64,000 bases of DNA from an uncultured Bacteroidales bacterium (GTDB lineage: Bacteria; Bacteroidota; Bacteroidia; Bacteroidales; Muribaculaceae): contig CADADP010000014.1 of NCBI GenBank assembly GCA_902786725.1, positions 1 through 64,000 on the forward strand, in the 5' to 3' direction. Positions within the stretch are counted from its first letter, which is position 1; each line of letters begins with the position of its first letter. Position numbers and translations under genes: made by a program. Of this stretch, positions 43,194 to 50,492 are shown in pieces. Under the pieces are notes generated by a model. The model was not told where the DNA came from and searched no databases. It saw only the letters and a list, made by a program, of their open reading frames with translations.

Positions 43194-44950
43194 GCTTTCA
43201 CCTCCTTTCTGCCGCTATGGTCAAAGTCGCCGCCCTCGTCGCTCTGCAACGCCACAATCTCCTTGTAAATCGCATTGCTCTTGAGCAGATTCTCATGAGT
43301 GTCGAAGCCGCACACTCGCCCGCTGTCCATCACCACTATTCGGTCACAATTCTTCACACTCGAGATGCGCTGAGCTATTATAAGTTTGGTGGTGTCAGGT
43401 ATCTCTTCGCGGAACGCGCGCTGAATACGTGCGTCGGTGGCGGTGTCGCAGGCGCTTGTCGAGTCGTCAAGTACCAGCACACGGGGCTTCTTCAGCAGCG
43501 CGCGGGCTATGCACAAACGCTGTTTCTGGCCTCCGCTCACGTTGGTCCCGCCTTGCTCTATCCGGGTCTCATAGCCATCGGGCATCTCACTGATAAACTC
43601 ATCGGCGCATGCCAACTTGCACGCGGCCCGGCATTCCTCAAGTGTGGCCTCAGGATTACCCCAGCGCAGGTTGTCCAGCACCGTGCCGCTGAACAGGGTG
43701 TTCTTCTGTAGCACCACTGCCACATTCTCGCGCAGGGTGGTCAGGTCGTAGTCGCGCACGTCATGCCCGCCCACACTCACCGTGCCACGGCTCGTGTCGT
43801 AGAGGCGGCTCACAAGGCTCACTACACTCGACTTACCGCTACCCGTACCACCTATAATTCCTATCGTCTCGCCGGAGTGGATATCTAGTGTGACATCGCT
43901 CAGAGCGTAATCACCGCTTCCTTCCTTGTAGGCAAAGCTCACGCCCTCAAATCTGATGCTCCCATCGGCCAGTTCGCTTATCGCTCTTTCGGGGTTCACT
44001 ATATCAGGCTCCTCATCTATTATCTCAGCCACTCGCTTGCCACTTGCCGCGCTCATCGTGAGCATCACAAATATCATCGTCAGCATCATCAGCGACATCA
44101 GTATGCTCATCACGTATGTGAACAGCGATGTTAATTCGCCCGTGGTCACCTCTCCGGCCACCACATAGTGCGCGCCCCACCACGACAACGCTATTATGCA
44201 ACCATAGGTCACCAGATTCATTACCGGGTGGTTCAGCGCCATCAGGCTCTCGGCTTTCACATAAAGCCTGTATAACCCGTAGGCCGCGCGACCGAATTTC
44301 TCCTTCTCAAAATCTTCGCGGACAAACGCCTTTACCACCCTGATGCCCACCACGTTCTCCCGCACACTCGCGTTTAGCTCATCATACTGCTTGAACACCT
44401 GCGTAAACACTCCGGCTACCTTGCGGATAATCGTGAACACCACCGCCGAGAGCACCACCAGAGCCACAATGAATATCAAACTCAACTTAGCGTCTATCAC
44501 AAAACACATCACCACCGAAAACACCATCCTCAGCGGAGCGCGTACCGTGATACGCAGAATTTGCTGATAAGCGTTCTGCAGGTTGGTCACATCGGTCGTC
44601 ATTCGCGTCACAAGCCCCGATGTGCTGAACTTGTCAATGTCGCCGAACGAGAACCGCTGAATATTCCGGTACATGGCGTTACGCAGGTTGGCCGCGAACC
44701 CCGACGATGCGTACGAGGCCAGTTGACCCGCCGCTATGCCGAACCCCAGGCTCAGCAGCGCCATGCCCAGCATAATCAGCCCATACCGATACACGCTCGG
44801 CATATCTCCGGCCGTAATCCCACGGTCAATCAGCATTGCCGTCACGTAGGGTATCAGAACCTCCATCACCACCTCCAGTCCGGTCACAACAGGAGTCAAT
44901 ATCGAAGCCCACTTATACTGCCCAATCTGTTTCGCTAAAGTCTTAATCAT
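43190..44950 (-). CDS. Heterodimeric ABC exporter, subunit with degenerate ATP site
   Basis: A 586-residue partner half-transporter. Six helices precede an ATPase with Walker A GGTGSGKSS near 373 and canonical signature VSGGQKQRL near 472. The residue after Walker B is Asp, not Glu (RVLVLDDSTSACD), and the switch His is replaced by Gln (IIAQRISSV). That combination, with the LSQGE signature in the partner, is the known mark of heterodimeric exporters with one non-hydrolytic site. The start is placed at the ATG at 44950 rather than the GTG two codons upstream. A TAAATTTG box (minus strand, 44963-44956) is only 5 bases from this ATG. Confidence 0.9.
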   Translation of the reverse strand: MIKTLAKQIGQYKWASILTPVVTGLEVVMEVLIPYVTAMLIDRGITAGDMPSVYRYGLIMLGMALLSLGFGIAAGQLASYASSGFAANLRNAMYRNIQRFSFGDIDKFSTSGLVTRMTTDVTNLQNAYQQILRITVRAPLRMVFSVVMCFVIDAKLSLIFIVALVVLSAVVFTIIRKVAGVFTQVFKQYDELNASVRENVVGIRVVKAFVREDFEKEKFGRAAYGLYRLYVKAESLMALNHPVMNLVTYGCIIALSWWGAHYVVAGEVTTGELTSLFTYVMSILMSLMMLTMIFVMLTMSAASGKRVAEIIDEEPDIVNPERAISELADGSIRFEGVSFAYKEGSGDYALSDVTLDIHSGETIGIIGGTGSGKSSVVSLVSRLYDTSRGTVSVGGHDVRDYDLTTLRENVAVVLQKNTLFSGTVLDNLRWGNPEATLEECRAACKLACADEFISEMPDGYETRIEQGGTNVSGGQKQRLCIARALLKKPRVLVLDDSTSACDTATDARIQRAFREEIPDTTKLIIAQRISSVKNCDRIVVMDSGRVCGFDTHENLLKSNAIYKEIVALQSDEGGDFDHSGRKEVKA

Positions 44951-45361
44951 AAGCACAAATTTAGATAAAAATCAGGATTTATAAGCCAATCAGAATAAAA
45001 AAGTCGCTCAAAATTCACCCGCACCGCGGTAATGCGCCACCCCTCGTAACTATCAGCCAAAACTAAAATAGATGTAGCCTACGGCTAAGAACCACGATTC
45101 ATATGCCACACGGAGACGTTCACAGGAATTGCTCATAGCCTTATGCAGAATCTTAATATCATCCTTCGGTAATTGCCCATGTCGAAGGAAACATCCCCTT
45201 CAACCACTACCGACAGAACTCTATGCAAAGCAACCCCATCATAGATATGCTCGATGAGAATATCCATAGAGTCTTTTGCGAAATAGAAACTCGCAATGTC
45301 GTATTACAATTATTGCGAGTTACCTCAGGAGGTGAGAATGGAAAGGAAAATGGCGCTTTAA
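44951..45361. other. Gene-poor interval between the ABC exporter and the OmpA-family gene
   Basis: No confident gene. Short open stretches of 40-70 codons occur on both strands (for example + 45223-45432 and minus about 45215-45066) but none resembles a known family and none has a clear promoter. It could hold remnants of a decayed gene. A small AGCC-TAC-GGCT hairpin lies near 45075. Confidence 0.4.
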
Positions 45362-45393
45362 TTTGGTGGGAATGGAAAAATGTGCTATTTTTA
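45362..45393 (+). promoter_or_regulatory. Candidate promoter of the OmpA-family gene
   Basis: TTTG at 45362-45365, 20 bases, TATTTTTA at 45386-45393 (last base differs from TAnnTTTG). It is 57 bases upstream of the ATG at 45450. Confidence 0.5.
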
Positions 45394-45449
45394 CGGCGTA
45401 TAACAATCGCTACCAACAATTTATCAACCTAAATAATACATTTTTAACT

Positions 45450-46661
45450 ATGAAGAGACTGATGATTGTCGCGGCAGTCGCCGCATTAATTGCCGCGCCG
45501 GCCGATGTGTCGGCGCAGGGTTGGCTGCACAGCCTGGGCCAGAAGGCCGCTGGCAAAGCGATAGGCAAGATTGAGGAGGCCGCCACCAAGAAGGACAAGA
45601 AAGCCGATAAAGCCGAGCGGCAGGACGAGCCCGAGCAGCGCGATGAACAAGAGAGTGCTGCCGAGAGCGCCGCTCCGGCCAATCGCACCGCCGAGACTGC
45701 CTATGCAAAGACCGACTTTGTGCCGGGCGACTTGGTGATTTTTGCCGACGACCTCGAGGGCGAGCAACTGGGCGAGTTCCCCAGCCAGTGGGACTTGGTG
45801 AACGGTTCCGCCGAGGTGGCGAAGCACGACGGACGCATGTGCATCTTCCTCGAGAACGACAACACGGAGATAGCTCCGCTCATCAATGGCGACAGCAAGA
45901 ACTACCTGCCCGAGCAGTTCACGCTCGAGTTTGACTACTGGTGCAACGGCGCGGAGGACTACAACGCCGGCATCCATCTGCGCCTGATAGACGCCGAAGC
46001 CAATAACTGCGGCAATATTCACATCGCCACCGAGGAGCTTGTCAGTTGGGGCATTCAAAAGCCGCGGGAGGGTGAAGTCAATGGCGAGTATGACGCGTTG
46101 GAAACCATCGAGCGGCAGAACGCGTGGAACCACTTCGCGCTCTCGTTCAACAAACGCGCCATGAAGATTTACATCAACGGCACGCGCATTGCCAACCTGC
46201 CCAACGTGAAAGCCCCTACCGCTTTCTCCATCAGCGGCGAGTTCTGGGACGACCACCGCTACCTGCTCACCGGCTTCCGCCTCGCGCAGGGTGCCGTGCC
46301 CCTCTACGACCGCGTGATGAGCGAGGGCAAGATTGTGACCTACGCCATCACCTTTGACGTGGCCAAGGCGACCATCAAACCCGAGAGCATGGTGGAGATC
46401 AACCGCATCAAGAAATTGATGGAAGAGCAGCCGAGCCTCAATTTTGAGGTGCAAGGCCACTGCGACAACACCGGCAGCGCGGCCACCAACGACCGCCTCT
46501 CGCAGCAGCGCGCCGAGGCCATAGTGCTCAAACTTGTGGAACTCGGCGTGGACCGCAGCCGCCTGAGCGCCGTGGGCAAAGGCTCCAACGAGCCAATCGC
46601 CGACAACTCCACCAACGAGGGCCGCGCCCGCAACCGCCGCGTCGAGTTCGTCAAAAAATAA
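45450..46661 (+). CDS. OmpA-family outer-membrane/periplasmic protein
   Basis: A 403-residue exported protein. The start is the ATG at 45450, which begins a clean signal peptide (MKRLMIVAAVAALIAAPADVSA). Upstream in-frame codons overlap the promoter. Residues of about 35-80 are highly charged and Ala-rich (KKDKKADKAERQDEPEQRDE), likely helical. Residues of about 90-270 look like a laminin-G/concanavalin-type beta sandwich (FTLEFDYWCNGAEDYNAGIH). The C-terminus is a peptidoglycan-binding OmpA domain (VQGHCDNTG near 330, RLSQQRAEAIVLKLVELGV near 345, NRRVEFVKK at the end). It probably ties the envelope to peptidoglycan. The sandwich ligand is unknown. Confidence 0.85.
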   Translation: MKRLMIVAAVAALIAAPADVSAQGWLHSLGQKAAGKAIGKIEEAATKKDKKADKAERQDEPEQRDEQESAAESAAPANRTAETAYAKTDFVPGDLVIFADDLEGEQLGEFPSQWDLVNGSAEVAKHDGRMCIFLENDNTEIAPLINGDSKNYLPEQFTLEFDYWCNGAEDYNAGIHLRLIDAEANNCGNIHIATEELVSWGIQKPREGEVNGEYDALETIERQNAWNHFALSFNKRAMKIYINGTRIANLPNVKAPTAFSISGEFWDDHRYLLTGFRLAQGAVPLYDRVMSEGKIVTYAITFDVAKATIKPESMVEINRIKKLMEEQPSLNFEVQGHCDNTGSAATNDRLSQQRAEAIVLKLVELGVDRSRLSAVGKGSNEPIADNSTNEGRARNRRVEFVKK

Positions 46662-46687
46662 TCGACCACCTTCCCGCTAAAGAGATT

Positions 46688-46930
46688 TTAGACGACAATA
46701 AGGTCAACAAGGACAACGGTCACCACCGTTAATTTGTCCTTGTTGACTTTCACATGTTGGATTTTACAAATTGTCTCAAGCGTTAGGTTTTCGCCTCCTT
46801 TCAATAATTTAGCGACATATGCAGGTGAAACATTCAAATCCTCAGCTAATTCTTTTTGGGTCAAACCTGCCTTGCGGATATAGTAGTGTATGGCTAACGC
46901 TATCTCTTGTGATAAGCTTAGCCTAGCCAT
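46688..46930 (-). CDS. Small XRE-type helix-turn-helix protein with an inverted-repeat-encoded tail
   Basis: An 80-residue protein. Residues of about 5-58 are a Cro/C1-type HTH (AGLTQKELAEDLNVSPAYVAKLLKGGENLTLETICKI). The final 20 or so residues (VNKDKLTVVTVVLVDLIVV) are encoded by the long inverted repeat at 46703-46747 and do not resemble the usual C-terminus. The gene may therefore have been altered by the repeat. Antitoxin-like HTH proteins of this size are common, but no toxin partner lies next to it. It is convergent with the OmpA-family gene, 26 bases from its stop. Confidence 0.75.
   Translation of the reverse strand: MARLSLSQEIALAIHYYIRKAGLTQKELAEDLNVSPAYVAKLLKGGENLTLETICKIQHVKVNKDKLTVVTVVLVDLIVV
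46703..46747. repeat. Long inverted repeat, possible bidirectional terminator
   Basis: Perfect 14-bp arms at 46703-46716 and 46734-46747 (GTCAACAAGGACAA and its complement), plus an inner ACGGT/ACCGT pair around a CACC loop. It lies between two convergent genes and inside the 3' end of the HTH gene. No strong U-run follows on either strand. Confidence 0.75.
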
Positions 46931-47360
46931 TCGCGGTTTTCATTGGAGGCCATTGAAGAAAAATTTACCTCGTAAGTGTTAAATAATTGTTAAAACCATC
47001 CGGCCAATTAAACCGTGGCACTCTATCCGAGTCAAAAAGTCGTATGATTTGAGAAACAAAAGCTTCAAACATCAATAACTGACTTTTTTCTATAATAAAA
47101 CTCGATTTTCACAACTTGCTGCGATTAGCACCCGTGAATGTCAAAATAAGAAACCTCATGAACTACTGCTCATGGGGTTTTTTGTCGCTCTACCCCCCAC
47201 ACCCTCACTCTTCAACATGTCAATGAACTCTTTTCTATGCTGCAAAATTAGCCCTGTTTCACCCGCTTGTCAATGTCAATTTCTGCATTTCTCATGCAAC
47301 CGCTTCCACACCGCATCCCACACGATTTCACATCCTCAACTTTCACTTTTCCTCTTTTTA
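46931..47360. other. Intergenic interval upstream of the NifU-like operon
   Basis: No protein gene recognised. Two overlapping low-complexity frames on the + strand (47172-47515) are rich in Phe, Ser and His and have no family resemblance. The interval contains the isolated terminator-like hairpin at 47153-47183. Confidence 0.45.
47153..47183 (+). terminator. Isolated intrinsic terminator
   Basis: ACCTCATGA (47153-47161) pairs with TCATGGGGT (47170-47178, one G-U), 8-base loop, followed by TTTTTT. No + strand protein gene ends within 490 bases upstream, so it may end a small RNA. Confidence 0.65.
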
Positions 47361-47392
47361 TTTCGCCAAATGGGATTTTTTCAGTAACTTTA
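47361..47392 (+). promoter_or_regulatory. Candidate promoter of the NifU-like/GGGtGRT operon
   Basis: TTTC at 47361-47364, 20 bases, TAACTTTA at 47385-47392 (one mismatch to TAnnTTTG). It would leave a leader of about 100 bases. Confidence 0.5.
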
Positions 47393-47498
47393 CACTCTCA
47401 AAGTCTGCTCGGCACGCATTGGCACGCCAAGCAGGCCCAAACAGAAAAACATTGCGAAACTCTTTTTAATTACGTAATTAATTTAACAAATAACTATT

Positions 47499-48191
47499 AT
47501 GGTTTATTCACATGAAGTACAGGAAATGTGCTGCGTAACTAAGGGCGCTAACCACCCCTCAGCTCCAATCCCCGAAGAAGGGAAATGGGTTAGATCTAAA
47601 GAAATCAAGGACGTGTCGGGTTTCACTCACGGAATCGGATGGTGCGCTCCACAGCAGGGCGCTTGCAAACTCTCGCTCAACGTTAAGAATGGCGTTATCG
47701 AGGAGTGCCTCGTTGAGACCATAGGCTGCTCTGGCATGACTCATTCGGCTGCTATGGCCGCCGAAATTCTGCCGGGCAAAACCATACTCGAAGCCCTCAA
47801 CACCGACCTCGTTTGCGACGCTATCAACACTGCTATGCGCGAACTATTCCTGCAAATCGTTTACGGACGCACTCAGAGCGCCTTCAGCGAAGGAGGACTC
47901 GTTGTCGGTGCATCGCTCGAAGACCTCGGTAAGGGACTCCGCAGCCAAGTGGGAACTATGTTCGGTACTAAGGCCAAGGGCGTTCGTTACCTCGAAATGA
48001 CCGAAGGCTATTGCACACGCATGGCTCTCGACGAGAACAACGAAGTAATAGGTTACGAATTCTTGAGCCTCGGCAAATTCACCGACGCGCTTAAGAAGGG
48101 CAAATCCCCCGAAGAGGCTCTCGAAGGCGCAAAGGGCCACTACGGACGTTTTGAAGGTGCAGCCAAGTATATTGACCCACGTAAAGAATAA
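47499..48191 (+). CDS. NifU/IscU-like iron-sulfur scaffold-related protein
   Basis: A 230-residue protein whose middle matches the IscU/NifU N-terminal fold: GWCAPQQGACKLSLNVKNGVIEECLVETIGCSGMTHSA near residues 48-85, then AEILPGKTILEAL. The cysteines at about 50, 56 and 75 line up only partly with the CGD...C...C scaffold ligands, since the first motif is CAPQQGAC. A further Cys pair (EMCCVTK) lies near residue 11 and another Cys at TEGYCTRM near 168. The C-terminal part is not recognised. It is 15 bases upstream of a GGGtGRT-family gene with which it forms an operon. It may assemble or carry an Fe-S cluster for that protein. Confidence 0.78.
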   Translation: MVYSHEVQEMCCVTKGANHPSAPIPEEGKWVRSKEIKDVSGFTHGIGWCAPQQGACKLSLNVKNGVIEECLVETIGCSGMTHSAAMAAEILPGKTILEALNTDLVCDAINTAMRELFLQIVYGRTQSAFSEGGLVVGASLEDLGKGLRSQVGTMFGTKAKGVRYLEMTEGYCTRMALDENNEVIGYEFLSLGKFTDALKKGKSPEEALEGAKGHYGRFEGAAKYIDPRKE

Positions 48192-48192
48192 T

Positions 48193-48198
48193 AGGAGG
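48193..48198 (+). promoter_or_regulatory. Strong Shine-Dalgarno AGGAGG before the GGGtGRT gene
   Basis: AGGAGG lies 8 bases before the ATG at 48207. Such matches are unusual in Bacteroidota, where initiation usually relies on A-rich, unstructured leaders, and nearly absent elsewhere in this window. Confidence 0.6.
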
Positions 48199-48206
48199 AC
48201 ACAACT

Positions 48207-49217
48207 ATGATAAGAGAAGTCAAATTTGAATCGCAAGACCGCCGCATCAAGCAAGTGCTCGCCGCACTCAACGCAGTGGGAATTAAAGATATCGAAGAGG
48301 CCAACGCCATCTGCGACCAGTATGGAATCGACCCATACAAGACCTGTGAGGAAACTCAGCAAATCTGCTTCGAGAACGCTAAGTGGGCCTACGTCGTAGG
48401 TGCCGCCATCGCAATCAAGAAAGGCTGCAAAGTAGCAGCCGACGCAGCCGAGGCTATCGGATTGGGACTCCAGGCTTTCTGCATTCCGGGCTCTGTGGCC
48501 GACGACCGCAAAGTGGGTATCGGACACGGCAACCTCGCAGCTCGTCTGCTCCGCGACGAGACTAAGTGCTTCGCTTTCCTCGCCGGACACGAGTCGTTTG
48601 CCGCAGCCGAAGGCGCTATCAAAATAGCCGGCGCTGCCAACAAAGTGCGCCGCGAGCCGCTGCGAGTTATCCTCAACGGACTCGGCAAAGACGCCGCCAA
48701 GATTATCAGCCGTATCAACGGATTCACTTACGTGCAGACCGAGTTCGACTACTTCACCGGTGAGCTCAAGGAGATTGCACGCACCCCCTACAGCAACGGT
48801 GACCGCGCTAAGGTCAACTGCTACGGTGCCGACGACGTGCGCGAAGGCGTAGCCATCATGTGGAAAGAGGGTGTTGACGTTTCCATTACCGGTAACTCCA
48901 CCAACCCCACTCGCTTCCAGCACCCCGTCGCAGGAACTTACAAGAAAGAGCGCGTACTTGCCGGTAAGCCCTACTTTAGTGTGGCCAGCGGTGGCGGAAC
49001 AGGCCGCACTCTGCACCCCGACAACATGGCTGCCGGTCCAGCTTCTTACGGCATGACCGACACCCTGGGACGCATGCACAGCGATGCTCAGTTCGCCGGC
49101 TCCAGCTCGGTGCCCGCTCACGTTGAGATGATGGGATTCCTCGGCATCGGCAACAACCCCATGGTGGGTTGCACAGTGGCCGTAGCCGTTGACGTGGCAC
49201 AAGCCCTGAGCAAGTAA
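48207..49217 (+). CDS. GGGtGRT-family protein of unknown function
   Basis: A 336-residue protein recognised by the GGGTGRTLHPDN motif near residues 271-282 that names the family. Other conserved-looking parts are IDPYKTCEETQQICFENAKWAY near 45, IPGSVADDRKVGIGHGNLAARL near 92, EFDYFTGELKEIARTPY near 180, TGNSTNPTRFQHPVAGTYKKER near 230 and a Gly-rich C-terminus (GNNPMVGCTVAVAVDVAQAL). There is no signal peptide or membrane segment, so it is cytosolic. Its function is not established. The constant feature is the NifU-like neighbour upstream. A terminator at 49343-49377 closes the operon. Confidence 0.85.
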   Translation: MIREVKFESQDRRIKQVLAALNAVGIKDIEEANAICDQYGIDPYKTCEETQQICFENAKWAYVVGAAIAIKKGCKVAADAAEAIGLGLQAFCIPGSVADDRKVGIGHGNLAARLLRDETKCFAFLAGHESFAAAEGAIKIAGAANKVRREPLRVILNGLGKDAAKIISRINGFTYVQTEFDYFTGELKEIARTPYSNGDRAKVNCYGADDVREGVAIMWKEGVDVSITGNSTNPTRFQHPVAGTYKKERVLAGKPYFSVASGGGTGRTLHPDNMAAGPASYGMTDTLGRMHSDAQFAGSSSVPAHVEMMGFLGIGNNPMVGCTVAVAVDVAQALSK

Positions 49218-49504
49218 GCATATTCCATTTTGCCACGCAAGGCCGTAGCTCGCGCTCATTCAGTGACACGCGTCACTATTGGCGCTCAAGCACTATCGGT
49301 CCACACGCGGCAAAGTGCGGTAACATAACACTAACCCCCTTGAGTGGCTCGCCGACAACTGTCTGCGGGCCACTTTTCACCACTCATCACTGTCTCCTCA
49401 TCGTAAGTCGAAAAAGAAACGCGAGCGCGACAAGCTACAGCATATTTTGGGCAACTATAATACGGCAATCGAAGTAAACTTCATTGCACTCGCCTGGCAC
49501 AATA
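49218..49504. other. Intergenic interval after the GGGtGRT gene
   Basis: No gene seen. It contains the operon terminator at 49343-49377 and, at its right end, the promoter of the next gene. Confidence 0.5.
49343..49377 (+). terminator. Terminator of the NifU-like/GGGtGRT operon
   Basis: AGTGGC (49343-49348) pairs with GCCACT (49369-49374), extended by TCGC/GCGG, then TTT. It is 125 bases past the stop codon. Confidence 0.55.
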
Positions 49505-49536
49505 TTTGCATAGTCCAAAATTAGGACTTAATTTTG
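49505..49536 (+). promoter_or_regulatory. Promoter with an internal dyad
   Basis: -33 TTTG at 49505-49508, 20 bases, -7 TAATTTTG at 49529-49536. Between them AGTCC (49512-49516) and GGACT (49524-49528) form a dyad that could be an operator. The predicted leader is about 18 bases. Confidence 0.65.
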
Positions 49537-49560
49537 CATCGTCTAAAACTCATTGTTTCT

Positions 49561-50109
49561 ATGTGCAGATTTCTCGTTAATATATTGTTGGTGCTGTGCT
49601 TCGCCCTGCCGTCGTGGGGCAAGTATGCCGGTCTCGCCTATGTGGGCGAGGTGGAGTGGAACAAACGTGACAAGACCTCCTTCATGCTGCAATGCGACAC
49701 CACGGCGACCGACACCGTGTGGTCGCTGAAGCTGCAGGGCTTTGTCACCACCGGCTACATGCTGCTCATCAAGACGAGCGACGGGAAAGTGCTGGAGCTT
49801 GAACCTTACGACCTGAAGACCACCCATGTGACCGACAGCGTGGGCCACAGCCCCGTCACCGGCGAGATCATGGAGTTCTACCACTATGAGCATGTGCTGT
49901 ATTACCACATCACCACCACGGCACTGAACTACATCGCCGAGCATGGCATCAGCAAGCTGCGCTGCGGATATGACAATCTTTATAGAGATAAGGAGTTTCG
50001 GCGTAATGAGTTCGGCATCGAACTGAACGAAGCCTATAAGAAGATTCTTGAGCGCATGTCGCCAGACTATGTGCCACCTAAAAAGCCATCAATTCGCGAC
50101 GGCTTCTGA
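49561..50109 (+). CDS. Exported hypothetical protein
   Basis: A 182-residue protein starting at the ATG at 49561, which fits the promoter just upstream and begins a signal peptide (MCRFLVNILLVLCFALPSWG). The rest looks like a compact beta-rich domain (YVGEVEWNKRDKTSFMLQC, VWSLKLQGFVTTGYMLLIKTSD) with a short acidic helix near residue 150. No family is recognised. It is monocistronic: it has its own promoter and the next gene on the right is on the other strand. It may be a host- or nutrient-responsive surface protein, but nothing in the sequence proves it. Confidence 0.7.
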   Translation: MCRFLVNILLVLCFALPSWGKYAGLAYVGEVEWNKRDKTSFMLQCDTTATDTVWSLKLQGFVTTGYMLLIKTSDGKVLELEPYDLKTTHVTDSVGHSPVTGEIMEFYHYEHVLYYHITTTALNYIAEHGISKLRCGYDNLYRDKEFRRNEFGIELNEAYKKILERMSPDYVPPKKPSIRDGF

Positions 50110-50492
50110 AACATGTTGCACAAGTAACTATTCAGCGATAGGTGTACTGCGTGCGTCCACACTCAGAATAGAGCTCGGATGGCTCTGAGCGCTGACTAAT
50201 CCTAAAATCGGTTGACACTATTAGAGCGGTTAAGTTTACAATATTACTAAAATAGTTGTCATCCGTGCAGAAAAAGTTGACTGGAGTTTTGCAACAGTCT
50301 TTATCTGCTTGATGGGAGTGCGTCGCAGACGAGCCACATCATCCACACCACTTCGCCATAAAGCCACCACACCCACCGCCAGCCCAGCCATTATCTGGAA
50401 TTTGCGAGTAATTTGTGGCAATTTGTGTTCAAAATCCCGCCCCACCCACACAACACCACCCGAATCGCCAACGGCCCCACCACAGCGCTGCG
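50110..50492. other. Intergenic interval before the efflux operon's 3' end
   Basis: No gene seen. Overlapping frames on both strands near 50236-50602 are composition artefacts of a Pro/Thr/His-rich stretch. No clear terminator hairpin for either neighbour was found. Confidence 0.45.

Noticed and set aside
45207..45432. Overlapping 69-70-codon frames on both strands before the OmpA-family gene
   Set aside because: No homology, no promoter and mutual overlap. They are described only as part of a gene-poor interval.
47172..47515. Two overlapping + strand frames of 71 and 82 codons
   Set aside because: Low-complexity products. One runs across the operon promoter and into the start of the NifU-like gene.
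47844..49259. 471-codon minus-strand frame opposite the NifU-like and GGGtGRT genes
   Set aside because: Composition is of the shadow type and it crosses two well-supported genes. No start signals were seen.
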